NCBI GenBank assembly: GCA_017542695.1
Contig: JAFXWT010000300.1
Location: forward strand, 1-11,064
DNA length: 11,064 nucleotides
Direction of reading: 5' to 3'
Source of the DNA: Clostridia bacterium
GTDB lineage: Bacteria; Bacillota_A; Clostridia; Oscillospirales; CAG-272
The translations under genes and the position numbers were made by a program. Of the stretch, positions 1 to 6,115 are shown in pieces. Each line of letters starts with the position of its first letter. Positions within the stretch are counted from its first letter, which is position 1. The notes below the pieces were generated by a model. It was not told the origin of the DNA. It made no database searches and worked only from the letters and a program-made list of their open reading frames with translations.

Positions 1-174
1 AACGTGTTTTCTTCCGTCGTGGACCGCTATCGTATGTCCCACAAATTCGGGGAATATGACGGAGGCACGCGACCAAGTCTTTATGACCTTCTTCTCGCCT
101 TTTTCATTCATAGCCGAGATTCTGGAAAAAAGTTTGGCTTCAACGAAAGGTCCTTTTTTAAGGCTTCTACTCAT
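1..174 (-). CDS. rpsS: 30S ribosomal protein S19, partial (3' end cut by window edge)
   Basis: S19 binds 16S rRNA in the head of the 30S subunit. Reading the minus strand from the ATG at 174-172 gives 58 codons without a stop up to the window edge. The protein begins [19 protein letters not shown] and includes [23 protein letters not shown], with the family hallmarks KKGPF, SRAS and HDGR. Full-length S19 is about 90 residues, so roughly the C-terminal third lies outside the window. A GGAGGAAGC ribosome binding site stands just upstream of the ATG. The gene follows rplB by 19 bp, as expected in the S10 operon. Confidence 0.96.
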   Translation of the reverse strand, partial: MSRSLKKGPFVEAKLFSRISAMNEKGEKKVIKTWSRASVIFPEFVGHTIAVHDGRKHV

Positions 175-193
175 TTCTATGCTTCCTCCTCAA

Positions 194-1027
194 TTATTTA
201 CCGTTTCTGTGTTTTACGATGAACTGCTCGGTTCTCGACTTCTTATTTCTCGTCTTATAACCGTTGGTCGGTTTGCCCCACGGTGTTACGGGAGACGGGC
301 GACCGATAGGCGATCTGCCTTCACCACCGCCGTGAGGGTGGTCGCACGGGTTCATTACGGAACCGCGCACTGTCGGGCGGATACCTTTGTGTCTCGTTTT
401 GCCTGCTTTACCGATCTTGACGTTTTCGTGGTCAATGTTCGATACCTGACCGATCGTCGCCTTGCAGTCAAGTCTGATAAGGCGGACTTCGCCGGAAGGA
501 AGTCTTACCTGCGCCATTCCGTTTTCCTTGGCCATGAGCTGAGCCGCGCTGCCCGCGCTGCGAACGAGCTGACCGCCCTTGCCGGGGTAAAGCTCGATGT
601 TGTAAATGAGCGTACCGACGGGGATGTTGGAGATCGGAAGCGTGTTGCCCGGTTTGATGTCGGCGTCGGGGCCGCAGTAAACCATGTCGCCATCCGTAAG
701 TCCGACGGGGGCTACGATGTACTTCTTTGTTCCGTTCTCGTACTGGATAAGAGCGATGTAAGCTGTGCGGTTGGGATCGTACTCAACGCCGATCACCTTT
801 GCGGCTCCGTCCTCGAAGGAACGCTTGAAGTCGACTATTCTGTATTTCTGTCTGTTGCCGCCGCCCTTGTGACGAACGGTGATTTTGCCGTAGCTGTTTC
901 TGCCGGCGTGTTTCTTCTTTACGCAGAGCAGACTCTTTTCAGGCGAAAACTTTGTGATTTCGGCAAAATCCGGCACTGTCATGCCGCGTCTGCCCGGAGT
1001 AGTAGGTTTATATTTAATTGTTGCCAT
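194..1027 (-). CDS. rplB: 50S ribosomal protein L2
   Basis: L2 is a primary 23S rRNA-binding protein needed for subunit association and peptidyl-transferase centre assembly. The 277-residue product has the usual length. Family signatures are visible: [14 protein letters not shown] at the start, GGGNRQKYR near residue 55, and the conserved C-terminal stretch with [13 protein letters not shown], which carries the histidine near the catalytic centre. It ends in an ordinary basic tail (FIVKHRNGK). The ATG at 1027 is preceded by GGAGGAGTACAGAG. It sits 18 bp after rplW and 19 bp before rpsS. No frameshift or missing segment is seen. Confidence 0.98.
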   Translation of the reverse strand: MATIKYKPTTPGRRGMTVPDFAEITKFSPEKSLLCVKKKHAGRNSYGKITVRHKGGGNRQKYRIVDFKRSFEDGAAKVIGVEYDPNRTAYIALIQYENGTKKYIVAPVGLTDGDMVYCGPDADIKPGNTLPISNIPVGTLIYNIELYPGKGGQLVRSAGSAAQLMAKENGMAQVRLPSGEVRLIRLDCKATIGQVSNIDHENVKIGKAGKTRHKGIRPTVRGSVMNPCDHPHGGGEGRSPIGRPSPVTPWGKPTNGYKTRNKKSRTEQFIVKHRNGK

Positions 1028-1045
1028 CTCTGTACTCCTCCTTCA

Positions 1046-1339
1046 TCAAATCATGCCGTCGAAGAACTCGATCGACTTCGAGCCCTTAACAATAGTCACG
1101 ATTGCTTTTTTCCAAGCTTTTGTGTATCCTCTGTGGACACCGAGAGCTTTGGGTTTTCTCTTCATGTTTACCGTATTTACGTCCGCCACCTGTACACCGA
1201 ACACTTCTTCGACCGCGTGAGCGATCTCGGATTTTGTCGCGTCCGGAAGTACTTCGAACGTATATTTGAGTGTTTTCGTTGCTTCAAGACTTGCTTCGGT
1301 AATAACAGGTCTTACGATGATGTCATGTGCTGTTTTCAT
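1046..1339 (-). CDS. rplW: 50S ribosomal protein L23
   Basis: L23 binds domain III of 23S rRNA at the polypeptide exit and is a docking site for trigger factor and SRP. The product has 97 residues, normal for bacterial L23. It begins MKTAHDIIVRPVITEAS and contains YTFEV, AVEEVFGV and NTVNMKRKPK, the typical pattern with the basic loop. The ATG (1339-1337) overlaps the rplD stop in an ATGA arrangement, which points to translational coupling. Its ribosome binding site, GGAGGTG, lies inside the last codons of rplD. The N-terminal IIVRPVITEAS motif fixes the start. Confidence 0.97.
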   Translation of the reverse strand: MKTAHDIIVRPVITEASLEATKTLKYTFEVLPDATKSEIAHAVEEVFGVQVADVNTVNMKRKPKALGVHRGYTKAWKKAIVTIVKGSKSIEFFDGMI

Positions 1340-1962
1340 TTTGCGTACACCTCCATGATCTGTTCTGCCGCGCCTTTTGCAAGAACGAGCTTTTCACAAT
1401 TAAGTATATCATATACGTTGATTGTGTTTACATAAGCCGTCTTGACACCTTCGATGTTCGCAAGGCTTCCTACGACGAATGCGTCATTTTCGGGAAGAAC
1501 GACGAGCGCCTTGCCTCTGACGCCGATCGCGTTAAGCATCGTTACCATCGTTTTTGTCTTGTACTCGCTTGCCGTGATAGCGTCGACAACGATCAGATCG
1601 TCATCGGAGAGCTTTGCTGTGAGCGCACCCTTCATGGCAAGACGTTTGACCTTCTTGTTGAGGTCTGTTTTGTACGTTCTGGGCTTCGGTCCGAGAGCGA
1701 CGCCGCCGTGTGTCCACTGCGGAGCGCGTGTCGAGCCCTGACGAGCTCTGCCTGTGCCCTTTTGTCTCCACGGCTTCTTGCCGCCGCCGGAAACTTCCGT
1801 TCTTGTGAGAGTGGACTGTGTGCCCTGTCTCTGATTGAGGAGGTATGCTCTTACCGCCGAGTGAAGAACGGCAGGATTGACCTCTACGGCGAAGATGGAG
1901 TCGAGAAGCTCGATGGAGCCGACTTCCTTGCCTGCCATATTGACAACTTTTACGTTAGCCAT
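1336..1962 (-). CDS. rplD: 50S ribosomal protein L4
   Basis: L4 binds 23S rRNA near the exit tunnel; in Escherichia coli it also represses its own S10 operon, but whether it does so here is unknown. The 208-residue product is of usual length. It carries the diagnostic tunnel loop around residues 62-100, with GGGKKPWRQKGTGRARQGS and the following RAPQWTHGGV. The C-terminal globular part contains KALVVLPE and the typical N-VYDILN segment. AAGGAGGTAACTGATA precedes the ATG at 1962. It lies 17 bp after rplC and overlaps rplW by 4 bp. Confidence 0.98.
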   Translation of the reverse strand: MANVKVVNMAGKEVGSIELLDSIFAVEVNPAVLHSAVRAYLLNQRQGTQSTLTRTEVSGGGKKPWRQKGTGRARQGSTRAPQWTHGGVALGPKPRTYKTDLNKKVKRLAMKGALTAKLSDDDLIVVDAITASEYKTKTMVTMLNAIGVRGKALVVLPENDAFVVGSLANIEGVKTAYVNTINVYDILNCEKLVLAKGAAEQIMEVYAK

Positions 1963-1979
1963 TATCAGTTACCTCCTTC

Positions 1980-2612
1980 TTATGCTTTCACGGTATTGCG
2001 GATGAACACAATACCGCCGCGGGAACCGGGAACCGCGCCCTTAACGGCGATGAGGTTCTTCTCGGCGTCCACTTTGACAACGTCAAGGTTCTGAATAGTC
2101 ACCTGTTCGTTACCGTACTGACCTGCCATTTTCTTGTTTTTGTAGATTCTCGAAGGGGTGGAGTTCGCGCCCATGGAACCGGGCTGGCGATGTACGGGAC
2201 CAACGCCGTGAGTCATGCGGAGCTTGTGAGCGTTCCATCTCTTGATAACGCCGCTGTAGCCGTGACCTTTCGTGATGCCTGTGACATCAACTCTGTCTCC
2301 CTTTGCGAATACGTCGGCACTTACGATGTCGCCGACCTTCATGCTTTCGGCGTCGTCGAGTCTGAATTCCTTCAGATGCTTCTTCATAGCAACGCCTGTT
2401 TTTGCGAAGTGTCCCTTTTCGGCTTTTGTGAGCTTCTTTTCGATTATGTCCTCGAAACCGAGCTGAACACTGCTGTAACCGTCATTCTCAACGGTCTTGA
2501 CCTGAGCGACCACGCACGGGCCTGCCTCAATTACCGTGACCGGAATAACATTTCCGATCTCGTCGAAGATCTGCGTCATGCCGATCTTCTTTCCAATGAT
2601 ACCTTTCTTCAT
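1980..2612 (-). CDS. rplC: 50S ribosomal protein L3
   Basis: L3 is an early-assembling 23S rRNA-binding protein that reaches towards the peptidyl-transferase centre. The 210-residue product begins [18 protein letters not shown], the family N-terminus. It has [15 protein letters not shown] in the middle and [15 protein letters not shown], the long extension that contacts rRNA, and ends with the usual [11 protein letters not shown] motif. The ATG at 2612 has a clear GAGGAGG ribosome binding site. The 94-bp gap to rpsJ is larger than the other gaps in this operon and holds a hairpin, described separately. Confidence 0.98.
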   Translation of the reverse strand: MKKGIIGKKIGMTQIFDEIGNVIPVTVIEAGPCVVAQVKTVENDGYSSVQLGFEDIIEKKLTKAEKGHFAKTGVAMKKHLKEFRLDDAESMKVGDIVSADVFAKGDRVDVTGITKGHGYSGVIKRWNAHKLRMTHGVGPVHRQPGSMGANSTPSRIYKNKKMAGQYGNEQVTIQNLDVVKVDAEKNLIAVKGAVPGSRGGIVFIRNTVKA

Positions 2613-2635
2613 ATTATCCTCCTCAAAGGTTATTG

Positions 2636-2665
2636 GTTGACCACGACTTGCGTCGGCGGGTCAAC
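2636..2665 (-). other. Hairpin in the rpsJ-rplC intergenic gap
   Basis: GTTGACC (2636-2642) pairs perfectly with GGTCAAC (2659-2665). Inside it, CGAC (2644-2647) pairs with GTCG (2652-2655) around a TTGC loop. There is no U-run after it on the minus strand, so it is not a standard terminator. It lies just upstream of the rplC ribosome binding site and could influence mRNA processing or rplC translation. The pairing is directly visible; the role is inference. Confidence 0.45.
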
Positions 2666-2692
2666 TTGACACTTGACCGACTGCCTTATAAT
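2666..2692 (+). promoter_or_regulatory. Possible antisense promoter facing rpsJ
   Basis: The plus strand carries a perfect TTGACA (2666-2671) and a perfect TATAAT (2687-2692) separated by 15 bp. Transcription from it would run antisense into rpsJ and the S10 leader. The 15-bp spacer is shorter than the 16-18 bp optimum, and the region also encodes part of a hairpin, so chance is a real possibility. Confidence 0.3.
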
Positions 2693-2706
2693 TATTAAGG
2701 AAGAAA

Positions 2707-3018
2707 TCAAAGTTTTACTTCGATTTCAACGCCGGCCGGAAGTTCAAGACTTGTGATTGCTTCGATCGCCTTTTGCGACGGTTTGATAACGTCGATGAGG
2801 CGCTTGTGGGTTCTCATTTCAAACTGTTCGCGGCTGTCTTTGTATTTATGAACAGCACGCAAGATCGTGATGATCTCTTTATCTGTCGGAAGCGGTACGG
2901 GACCGGATACGGTAGCGCCGTTTCTCTTTGCCGCGTCAACTATCTTTTCAGCTGCCGCGTCGATAAGAGTGTGATCGTAACTTTTCAGTTTGATTCTGAC
3001 CTTTTCGCTTACTGCCAC
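2707..3018 (-). CDS. rpsJ: 30S ribosomal protein S10
   Basis: S10 is a 30S head protein and, as NusE, a partner of NusB in antitermination. The 103-residue product ([20 protein letters not shown]...) has the S10 signatures [13 protein letters not shown] and THKRLIDVI. The chosen start is a GTG at 3018, because AAGGAGG lies just before it and it gives the usual S10 N-terminus and length. The reading frame stays open upstream to an ATG at 3183, but that extension is hairpin leader sequence with no S10 similarity. It is the first gene of the operon. Confidence 0.96.
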   Translation of the reverse strand: MAVSEKVRIKLKSYDHTLIDAAAEKIVDAAKRNGATVSGPVPLPTDKEIITILRAVHKYKDSREQFEMRTHKRLIDVIKPSQKAIEAITSLELPAGVEIEVKL

Positions 3019-3284
3019 TTTTGTTTTCCTCCTTGAAATAGATTTTGCGTGGCGATCCGACGTTCGCAAGTGACGTCGGGATTGACTGAACATCGTCCCG
3101 CGTGTTTCCACACGTTCTACATAAAAGCCGGACACTATCCGGCACATGAGCTTTAATCCGGATTGACGCCGCACGCGGCGCAATATCCTAGACTTGTTCT
3201 GTCATTTCCGCCCGATTTTTCGGACATACTCTGCGGAAATTACCCGATTTTATCGGCAACCTTCCGCTTCATCGCACATCAAGC
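3019..3284 (-). promoter_or_regulatory. Structured S10 operon mRNA leader
   Basis: This stretch lies between the inferred transcription start (about 3284) and the rpsJ GTG, and holds no convincing gene. It is full of inverted repeats. An 8-bp stem (3204-3211 with 3233-3240) encloses CCGA/TCGG (3212-3223). Further stems are CCGAT/ATCGG (3244-3256), CGCCGC/GCGGCG (3167-3180), GCCGGA/TCCGGC (3127-3143), CGTGT/ACACG (3101-3114) and CCGACGT/ACGTCGG (3057-3079). On the minus strand the 3127-3143 hairpin is followed by TTTTAT, resembling a weak attenuator. S10 leaders bind L4 in gamma-proteobacteria; the regulator here is unknown. Confidence 0.6.
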
Positions 3285-3290
3285 TTTTCT

Positions 3291-3319
3291 ATTTTACACC
3301 ATTTCTTTTGATTTTGCAA
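3291..3319 (-). promoter_or_regulatory. S10 operon promoter (sigma-A type)
   Basis: On the minus strand a -35 TTGCAA (3319-3314) is followed after exactly 17 bp by a -10 TAAAAT (3296-3291). Transcription would start near 3284. It is the best promoter match upstream of rpsJ and lies in a very AT-rich stretch shared with the divergent tRNA-Arg promoter. Confidence 0.7.
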
Positions 3320-3453
3320 TAGTTTTTTGAATTTTTTTCATTTTTCCCCGATATTTTTTCGTAGAAATTCGAGAGAAATTTTATCTGAATTTTTGTTAAT
3401 ATTGCACAAAAATAATATTTTTCCGAAAAAACGCCCCAAAATTGCGCCATTTG

Positions 3454-3462
3454 TGGTATAAT
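3454..3462 (+). promoter_or_regulatory. Extended -10 promoter of tRNA-Arg
   Basis: A perfect TATAAT (3457-3462) is preceded by TGG, giving an extended -10 element, 16 bp before the mature tRNA. No good -35 is seen at the correct distance. The region between it and the S10 promoter (3320-3440) is AT-rich, with no gene recognised. Confidence 0.65.
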
Positions 3463-3478
3463 CTCACTTGCACGATAA

Positions 3479-3555
3479 CTACCCGTGGCTCAATCGGATA
3501 GAGTACCGGATTCCGATTCCGGCGGTTGCAGGTTCGATTCCTGTCGGGTAGGCCA
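3479..3555 (+). tRNA. tRNA-Arg (anticodon CCG)
   Basis: A full cloverleaf of 77 nt folds by eye. The acceptor CTACCCG (3479-3485) pairs with CGGGTAG (3545-3551). The D stem is GCTC/GAGT, the anticodon stem CCGGA/TCCGG with loop TTCCGAT, and the T stem GCAGG/CCTGT with loop TTCGATT. The discriminator is G and CCA is encoded (3553-3555). Anticodon 3513-3515 is CCG, which reads the arginine codon CGG. It stands alone with its own promoter and terminator. tRNA-Arg genes are common integration targets, which fits the foreign-looking DNA directly downstream. Confidence 0.95.
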
Positions 3556-3556
3556 T

Positions 3557-3600
3557 AAAAGAAACCTCTTTTGTCTACCAGTACAAAAGAGGTTTCTTTT
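3557..3600 (+). terminator. Rho-independent terminator of tRNA-Arg
   Basis: A perfect 18-bp inverted repeat (3557-3574 with 3583-3600) with an 8-nt loop begins 1 nt after the tRNA CCA. The 3' arm ends in TTTCTTTT, which supplies the U-rich tail. The 5' arm starts AAAAGAAA, so the structure could work in both directions. Confidence 0.88.
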
Positions 3601-3816
3601 CGTTGTACCTGCATTTTTTGGGGCATTTTGGGCTATTTTGCGGGTACCCCTGCTAAAAACGAGCATTTTTACCATCAAACTTTCCGTTTTCCTTAATTTT
3701 GTGCGTCTTTTTTCTGGTGTACTTTTTGCGTTTCTTTACGGCAATAAAGAACAGCAAAAAGTTACATCCGGGGGGATTTGAATGACGAAAAAGCAAAAAG
3801 CGCGTAGATGTTGCTC
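3601..3816. other. Left edge of the R-M island; no gene recognised
   Basis: This AT-rich spacer between the tRNA-Arg terminator and the controller-gene promoter holds no convincing gene. It contains the palindrome GGGTACCC near 3642-3649. At 3716-3736 lies a 21-bp stretch matching 17 of 21 bases of 5817-5837 at the other end of the island. A 12-codon frame (3782-3820) with a G-rich sequence before its ATG is too short to call. The position, directly behind a tRNA gene, suggests the scar of an integrated element, but no integrase gene or duplicated tRNA end was found. Confidence 0.4.
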
Positions 3817-3852
3817 ATAATCCGTTGTTTTATAATCCGTATGCTCTATAAT
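3817..3852 (+). promoter_or_regulatory. Promoter and possible operator of the controller-endonuclease operon
   Basis: A -35-like TTGTTT (3825-3830) and a perfect TATAAT (3847-3852) are 16 bp apart. Two direct copies of ATAATCCGT (3817-3825 and 3832-3840), 15 bp apart centre to centre, touch the -35 and fill the spacer. Type II controller proteins typically bind repeated boxes upstream of their own gene, so these repeats are a candidate C box. The bases are visible; the binding is inference. Confidence 0.5.
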
Positions 3853-3883
3853 ATTATTATACCCTACTATGAGGTGAAGCGAA

Positions 3884-4090
3884 ATGATTACAAAAGATTT
3901 GGGAGATCGTATCAAAGAGCTCCGGCAAAAGACCGGTTTAAGCCAAGAGAAATTTGCTCTAAAAATCGAAATGGACAGGACATACTTTGCTTCTGTCGAA
4001 GCAGGACGGCGAAACATTGCCATTTGCAATATCAAGAAAATTGCAGATGGACTGGGCGTTACGCTCAGCGAATTGTTTAATGGATTATAA
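3884..4090 (+). CDS. XRE-family HTH regulator, restriction-modification controller (C protein) type
   Basis: This is a 68-residue single-domain DNA-binding protein. The helix-turn-helix spans about residues 17-40 (TGLSQEKFALKI then DRTYFASVEAGRRN). It is followed by IKKIADGLGVTLSELF, the standard end of this fold and very like Type II C proteins, which are also this short. C proteins dimerise on repeated boxes and delay and then boost endonuclease expression. The ATG at 3884 has GAGGTG upstream. The endonuclease gene begins 25 bp downstream on the same strand, the usual C-R order. The controller role rests on motif and context; no specific C-protein homologue was searched. Confidence 0.82.
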   Translation: MITKDLGDRIKELRQKTGLSQEKFALKIEMDRTYFASVEAGRRNIAICNIKKIADGLGVTLSELFNGL

Positions 4091-4115
4091 TTATTTCAAA
4101 ACGGAGGATAGTGCT

Positions 4116-4736
4116 ATGCCTAAAAATGCATTTTCAGGAGAAAAGTCAATACTTAATAGATGGCAAATATCAGATGAAGAACTTACACATATCATGGACG
4201 AAAACCCGTCATTGAGAGGCTTTATTTTTGGATATGTTAGTGAATATAAGGCAAGAAAGTTCTTTGACGGTCACCGAGGAATAAGTGACATAAAAAAATA
4301 TGACGACCACGACAGAAAAAGCAAAGGAGACATATCCTTTGTTTATCGTGGCCGCGAATTCAAAATTGAAGCAAAATCACTACAGACAAATTCTGTTTCT
4401 TCAGGCGAGGATGGGATTTGGAAGGGCAAGTTTCAATGTGACGCAAGTGACAAGCGGACAATTCATCTTCCAAACGGCCATACTGTAAGCACTACATGCT
4501 TGGCAGTTGGAGAATTTGACATTGTTGCAGTAAGCTGTTATGCGTTCGGTAATACATGGAAATTTGCATTTGCAAAGAACAAAGACCTTCCTCATCCTAA
4601 TGAAAGAGCGAGGAATGTTCCGGCAGAAGACAGAGGATACTTAATAAAATCTCTAATTGACATAACATGGCCATTAGAATCCCCTTTTACCGAGGACGTT
4701 TATAAACTACTTGACGAAATTGTCGAAGAAGATTAA
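4116..4736 (+). CDS. Probable Type II restriction endonuclease, PD-(D/E)XK fold
   Basis: The 206-residue product is predicted to cleave DNA at the site protected by the neighbouring methyltransferase. A catalytic-looking motif is visible: GD72 in GDISFVYRG, then E85-A-K87 in FKIEAKS, i.e. D-x12-E-x-K on adjacent beta strands. E43 in an upstream helix ([11 protein letters not shown]) could be an extra acidic residue. A later strand, [13 protein letters not shown] followed by WKFAFAKN, is common in such enzymes. The ATG at 4116 is chosen because ACGGAGG lies 8 bp before it; the frame is open 43 codons further upstream but overlaps the controller gene. The recognition sequence cannot be read from sequence. 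Its end overlaps the methyltransferase end by 4 bp. The region is AT-rich compared with the flanks. Confidence 0.78.
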   Translation: MPKNAFSGEKSILNRWQISDEELTHIMDENPSLRGFIFGYVSEYKARKFFDGHRGISDIKKYDDHDRKSKGDISFVYRGREFKIEAKSLQTNSVSSGEDGIWKGKFQCDASDKRTIHLPNGHTVSTTCLAVGEFDIVAVSCYAFGNTWKFAFAKNKDLPHPNERARNVPAEDRGYLIKSLIDITWPLESPFTEDVYKLLDEIVEED

Positions 4737-5419
4737 CACTTCCTAAACACAAGAAAATAAGAATGATTCTTTCTTGCATGAACCTGTTTCTTTATTCTGC
4801 TGACACCCGGTTTGTTATTTCGTACCATTACAAATAAATCTTCCACAATGTACCCTCGTTTAGTATATTCGTTGACGATTTCAACATGTGTGAGATGTTG
4901 CTTGTTTGCGCTAACCTCATCTTGACACTTGACTATAAGTATCCCATTATTCTTCAAAACACGGGTTGCTTCGGTACATGCAGAAAAATACATAGAGAGG
5001 ACAGCATCGTGATACTTTGGCCCTCCTTCTGCAGATAGATACTCACTACCATCAGAATAAGCATCTCTAAAAGATGAGTGGGTCGAAGAGCCAGCAAGGT
5101 GATCCTTGTTTCGACGATAAAACCCTTCCATGTATGGGGGATCAAGAACGACGCAATCCATACTGTTGTTTGAATACGGAAGATTGCGGCAATCGGTTCC
5201 GGTTTTGATATCAGAAAAATAAAGATTATATTTGCTCGAATCTATTTTTTTCCAAAACACACCTTTACCATATGTTACATCCGCAACTGAAGCATTCTCT
5301 TTCACATACAGTTCCAAAATTCTTGGGAAAATATCTTCATTGTTCTGAACATAAGCCGAGAAGATGAGATTTGTGGTCGATTCTCCAGTAACGACACGTT
5401 TTTTTGATTCATGCTCCAT
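4733..5419 (-). CDS. Type II DNA methyltransferase, amino-group (N6-adenine or N4-cytosine)
   Basis: The 228-residue enzyme would transfer a methyl group from S-adenosylmethionine to an exocyclic amino group and protect host DNA from the adjacent nuclease. A motif I-like SAM site, [11 protein letters not shown], lies at residues 46-56; an acidic residue in YFSDIK (70) fits motif II; the catalytic motif IV is DPPY at 93-96. [10 protein letters not shown] (159-168) fits a later strand of the Rossmann fold, and the C-terminus has [12 protein letters not shown]. The order I then IV, with no large target domain, makes it a small enzyme. DPPY excludes a C5-cytosine enzyme. GGAG precedes the ATG at 5419. 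It follows a minus-strand HTH gene by 60 bp and is probably cotranscribed with it. Hand count at 4741-4800 gives 19 G+C of 60. Confidence 0.88.
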   Translation of the reverse strand: MEHESKKRVVTGESTTNLIFSAYVQNNEDIFPRILELYVKENASVADVTYGKGVFWKKIDSSKYNLYFSDIKTGTDCRNLPYSNNSMDCVVLDPPYMEGFYRRNKDHLAGSSTHSSFRDAYSDGSEYLSAEGGPKYHDAVLSMYFSACTEATRVLKNNGILIVKCQDEVSANKQHLTHVEIVNEYTKRGYIVEDLFVMVRNNKPGVSRIKKQVHARKNHSYFLVFRKC

Positions 5420-5479
5420 GACGAATACTCCTATATAAATACGTTAATAATTTAACATTCTTTTTTTGACTGACGGCAA

Positions 5480-5707
5480 TTATATATTGCTATCACCTGT
5501 TTCCGCGGGATCGATAAAATCAACAACATCTTCAATTCGGCAATGTAGCGCAGAACATATTTTTTCTAATGTATCAAGCGAAACAGTTTCATTCTTACCA
5601 AGCTTTGCAACAGCATTTGTACTAATATGCGCGGCGTCACGTAGTTGAGATTTATTCATCCTTTTATCAACTAACAATTTCCATAGTTTTGAATAATCAA
5701 CGGCCAT
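5480..5707 (-). CDS. XRE-family HTH transcriptional regulator upstream of the methyltransferase
   Basis: This is a 75-residue one-domain regulator. Residues about 17-40 (MNKSQLRDAAHIST then NAVAKLGKNE) form the HTH, followed by SLDTLEKICSALHCRIEDVVDFI, typical of the short Cro/CI-like group. The N-terminal VDYSKLWKLLVDKRM helix also fits. AGGAGGGG lies before the ATG at 5707. It differs clearly in sequence from the controller at 3884. Its promoter carries a repeat-type operator over the -35 box, so autoregulation is likely. As first gene of the unit it may also set methyltransferase level; that is inference from position. Confidence 0.85.
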   Translation of the reverse strand: MAVDYSKLWKLLVDKRMNKSQLRDAAHISTNAVAKLGKNETVSLDTLEKICSALHCRIEDVVDFIDPAETGDSNI

Positions 5708-5738
5708 AAGACCCCTCCTATATCATTTTCTCAATAAT

Positions 5739-5792
5739 AGCATACCACAAAAATGTGCAAATATCAAGATATTTTTGATAAATATCAAGATA
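5739..5792 (-). promoter_or_regulatory. Promoter with repeated operator for the HTH-methyltransferase unit
   Basis: On the minus strand a -35 TTGATA (5767-5762) and a -10 TATGCT (5744-5739) are exactly 17 bp apart, with TGG extending the -10. Two direct copies of AAATATCAAGATA lie at 5759-5771 and 5780-5792, 21 bp apart, i.e. two helical turns. The first covers the -35. Between them is an opposite-facing TTTTTGATA, so TATCAA/TTGATA half-sites also form inverted pairs. This is a strong candidate operator for the small regulator encoded just downstream. Confidence 0.72.
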
Positions 5793-5816
5793 AATCGGTA
5801 ATCGGCCACTTTTTTT

Positions 5817-5869
5817 GGTATACTTTTTGGTGTTCTTAGTTCGGTTTTGTACCTTTTAGTAGTTCTTAG
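5817..5869. repeat. Degenerate tandem motif at the right edge of the island
   Basis: Two related units follow one another: TACTTTTTGGTGTTCTTAG (5821-5839) and TACCTTTTAGTAGTTCTTAG (5850-5869). The first, taken from 5817, matches 17 of 21 bases of 3716-3736 near the left end of the R-M block, in the same orientation. Such short repeats at both ends could be recombinase arm sites left by the element that brought in the R-M genes. The similarity is visible; the role is inferred. Confidence 0.4.
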
Positions 5870-5873
5870 ACAT

Positions 5874-5912
5874 GAAATAACCCTGATTTGGCAAACAAAT
5901 CAGGGTTATTTC
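5874..5912. terminator. Perfect hairpin, possible bidirectional terminator
   Basis: A perfect 17-bp inverted repeat (5874-5890 with 5896-5912) has a GCAAA loop and a GGGTTATTTC-type 3' arm on both strands. No U-run continues beyond the stem, so termination is plausible but not certain. On the plus strand there is no gene between it and 5707. On the minus strand it follows the gene fragment at 5975-6115, so it may be the relic of that gene's terminator. Confidence 0.5.
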
Positions 5913-6006
5913 AGTTATATTCGCCTGCGGCGAGTTATATTGCGCTTCGCGCAGTTTAGGAGGCGAATATAATATCACTTTGCGGCACCGCCGCAAAATA
6001 TAACTG
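5912..6006. repeat. Nested palindromic intergenic repeat, copy 1
   Basis: Outer ends CAGTTATATT (5912-5921) and AATATAACTG (5997-6006) are perfect inverse complements. Inside are TTATATTCGCCT near 5916 with AGGCGAATATAA ending near 5972, a TGCGC/GCGCA hairpin (5941-5953), and TTGCGGC/GCCGCAA (5980-5996). The element folds into several stacked hairpins and encodes nothing. A second, shorter copy begins at 6407. It resembles the small palindromic repeats scattered between genes in many bacteria; its named family is not known to me. Confidence 0.65.
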
Positions 6007-6115
6007 TCCTGATCATGAATATCCCGAAGTCAACGTTTGAACGTTCAATCCCGTTTTCATCGACGAAAGATATGATGCGATCGGCAAATCCCGGTTTATA
6101 AAATGCCGCACCCAT
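5975..6115 (-). pseudogene. Probable fragment of a protein-coding gene, unidentified
   Basis: The minus-strand frame reads ...DNNSMGAAFYKPGFADRI then ISFVDENGIERSNVDF and GIFMIRT before running into the palindromic repeat, where it meets a stop at 5975-5977. Composition and codon choice look like real protein, and they end abruptly where the repeat begins. There is an ATG at 6115 but no ribosome binding site, and the frame continues upstream of it (to at least about 6133) without a convincing start, so a decayed gene tail is likelier than an intact 46-residue gene. I do not recognise the family. The opposite strand holds a 28-codon frame (6015-6101) that is probably its shadow. Confidence 0.4.

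Noticed and set aside
56..1435. Long plus-strand open frame (459 codons) opposite rplB and rplW
   Set aside because: It lies antisense to two unmistakable ribosomal protein genes, has no ribosome binding site and gives no protein-like pattern; it arises from their codon bias.
3019..3183. N-terminal extension of S10 to an ATG at 3183
   Set aside because: The extension is translated hairpin leader, while the GTG at 3018 has AAGGAGG and gives the family's usual length.
3782..3820. 12-residue frame MTKKQKARRCCS with a G-rich sequence before its ATG
   Set aside because: It is too short to support as a gene and ends where the controller promoter region begins.
3736..4035. Minus-strand frame of 99 codons over the controller promoter
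   Set aside because: It has no ribosome binding site or recognisable domain and covers the controller gene's promoter and N-terminus.
6015..6101. Plus-strand 28-codon frame MNIPKSTFERSIPF...
   Set aside because: It has no ribosome binding site and lies opposite the more protein-like minus-strand fragment; probably its shadow.
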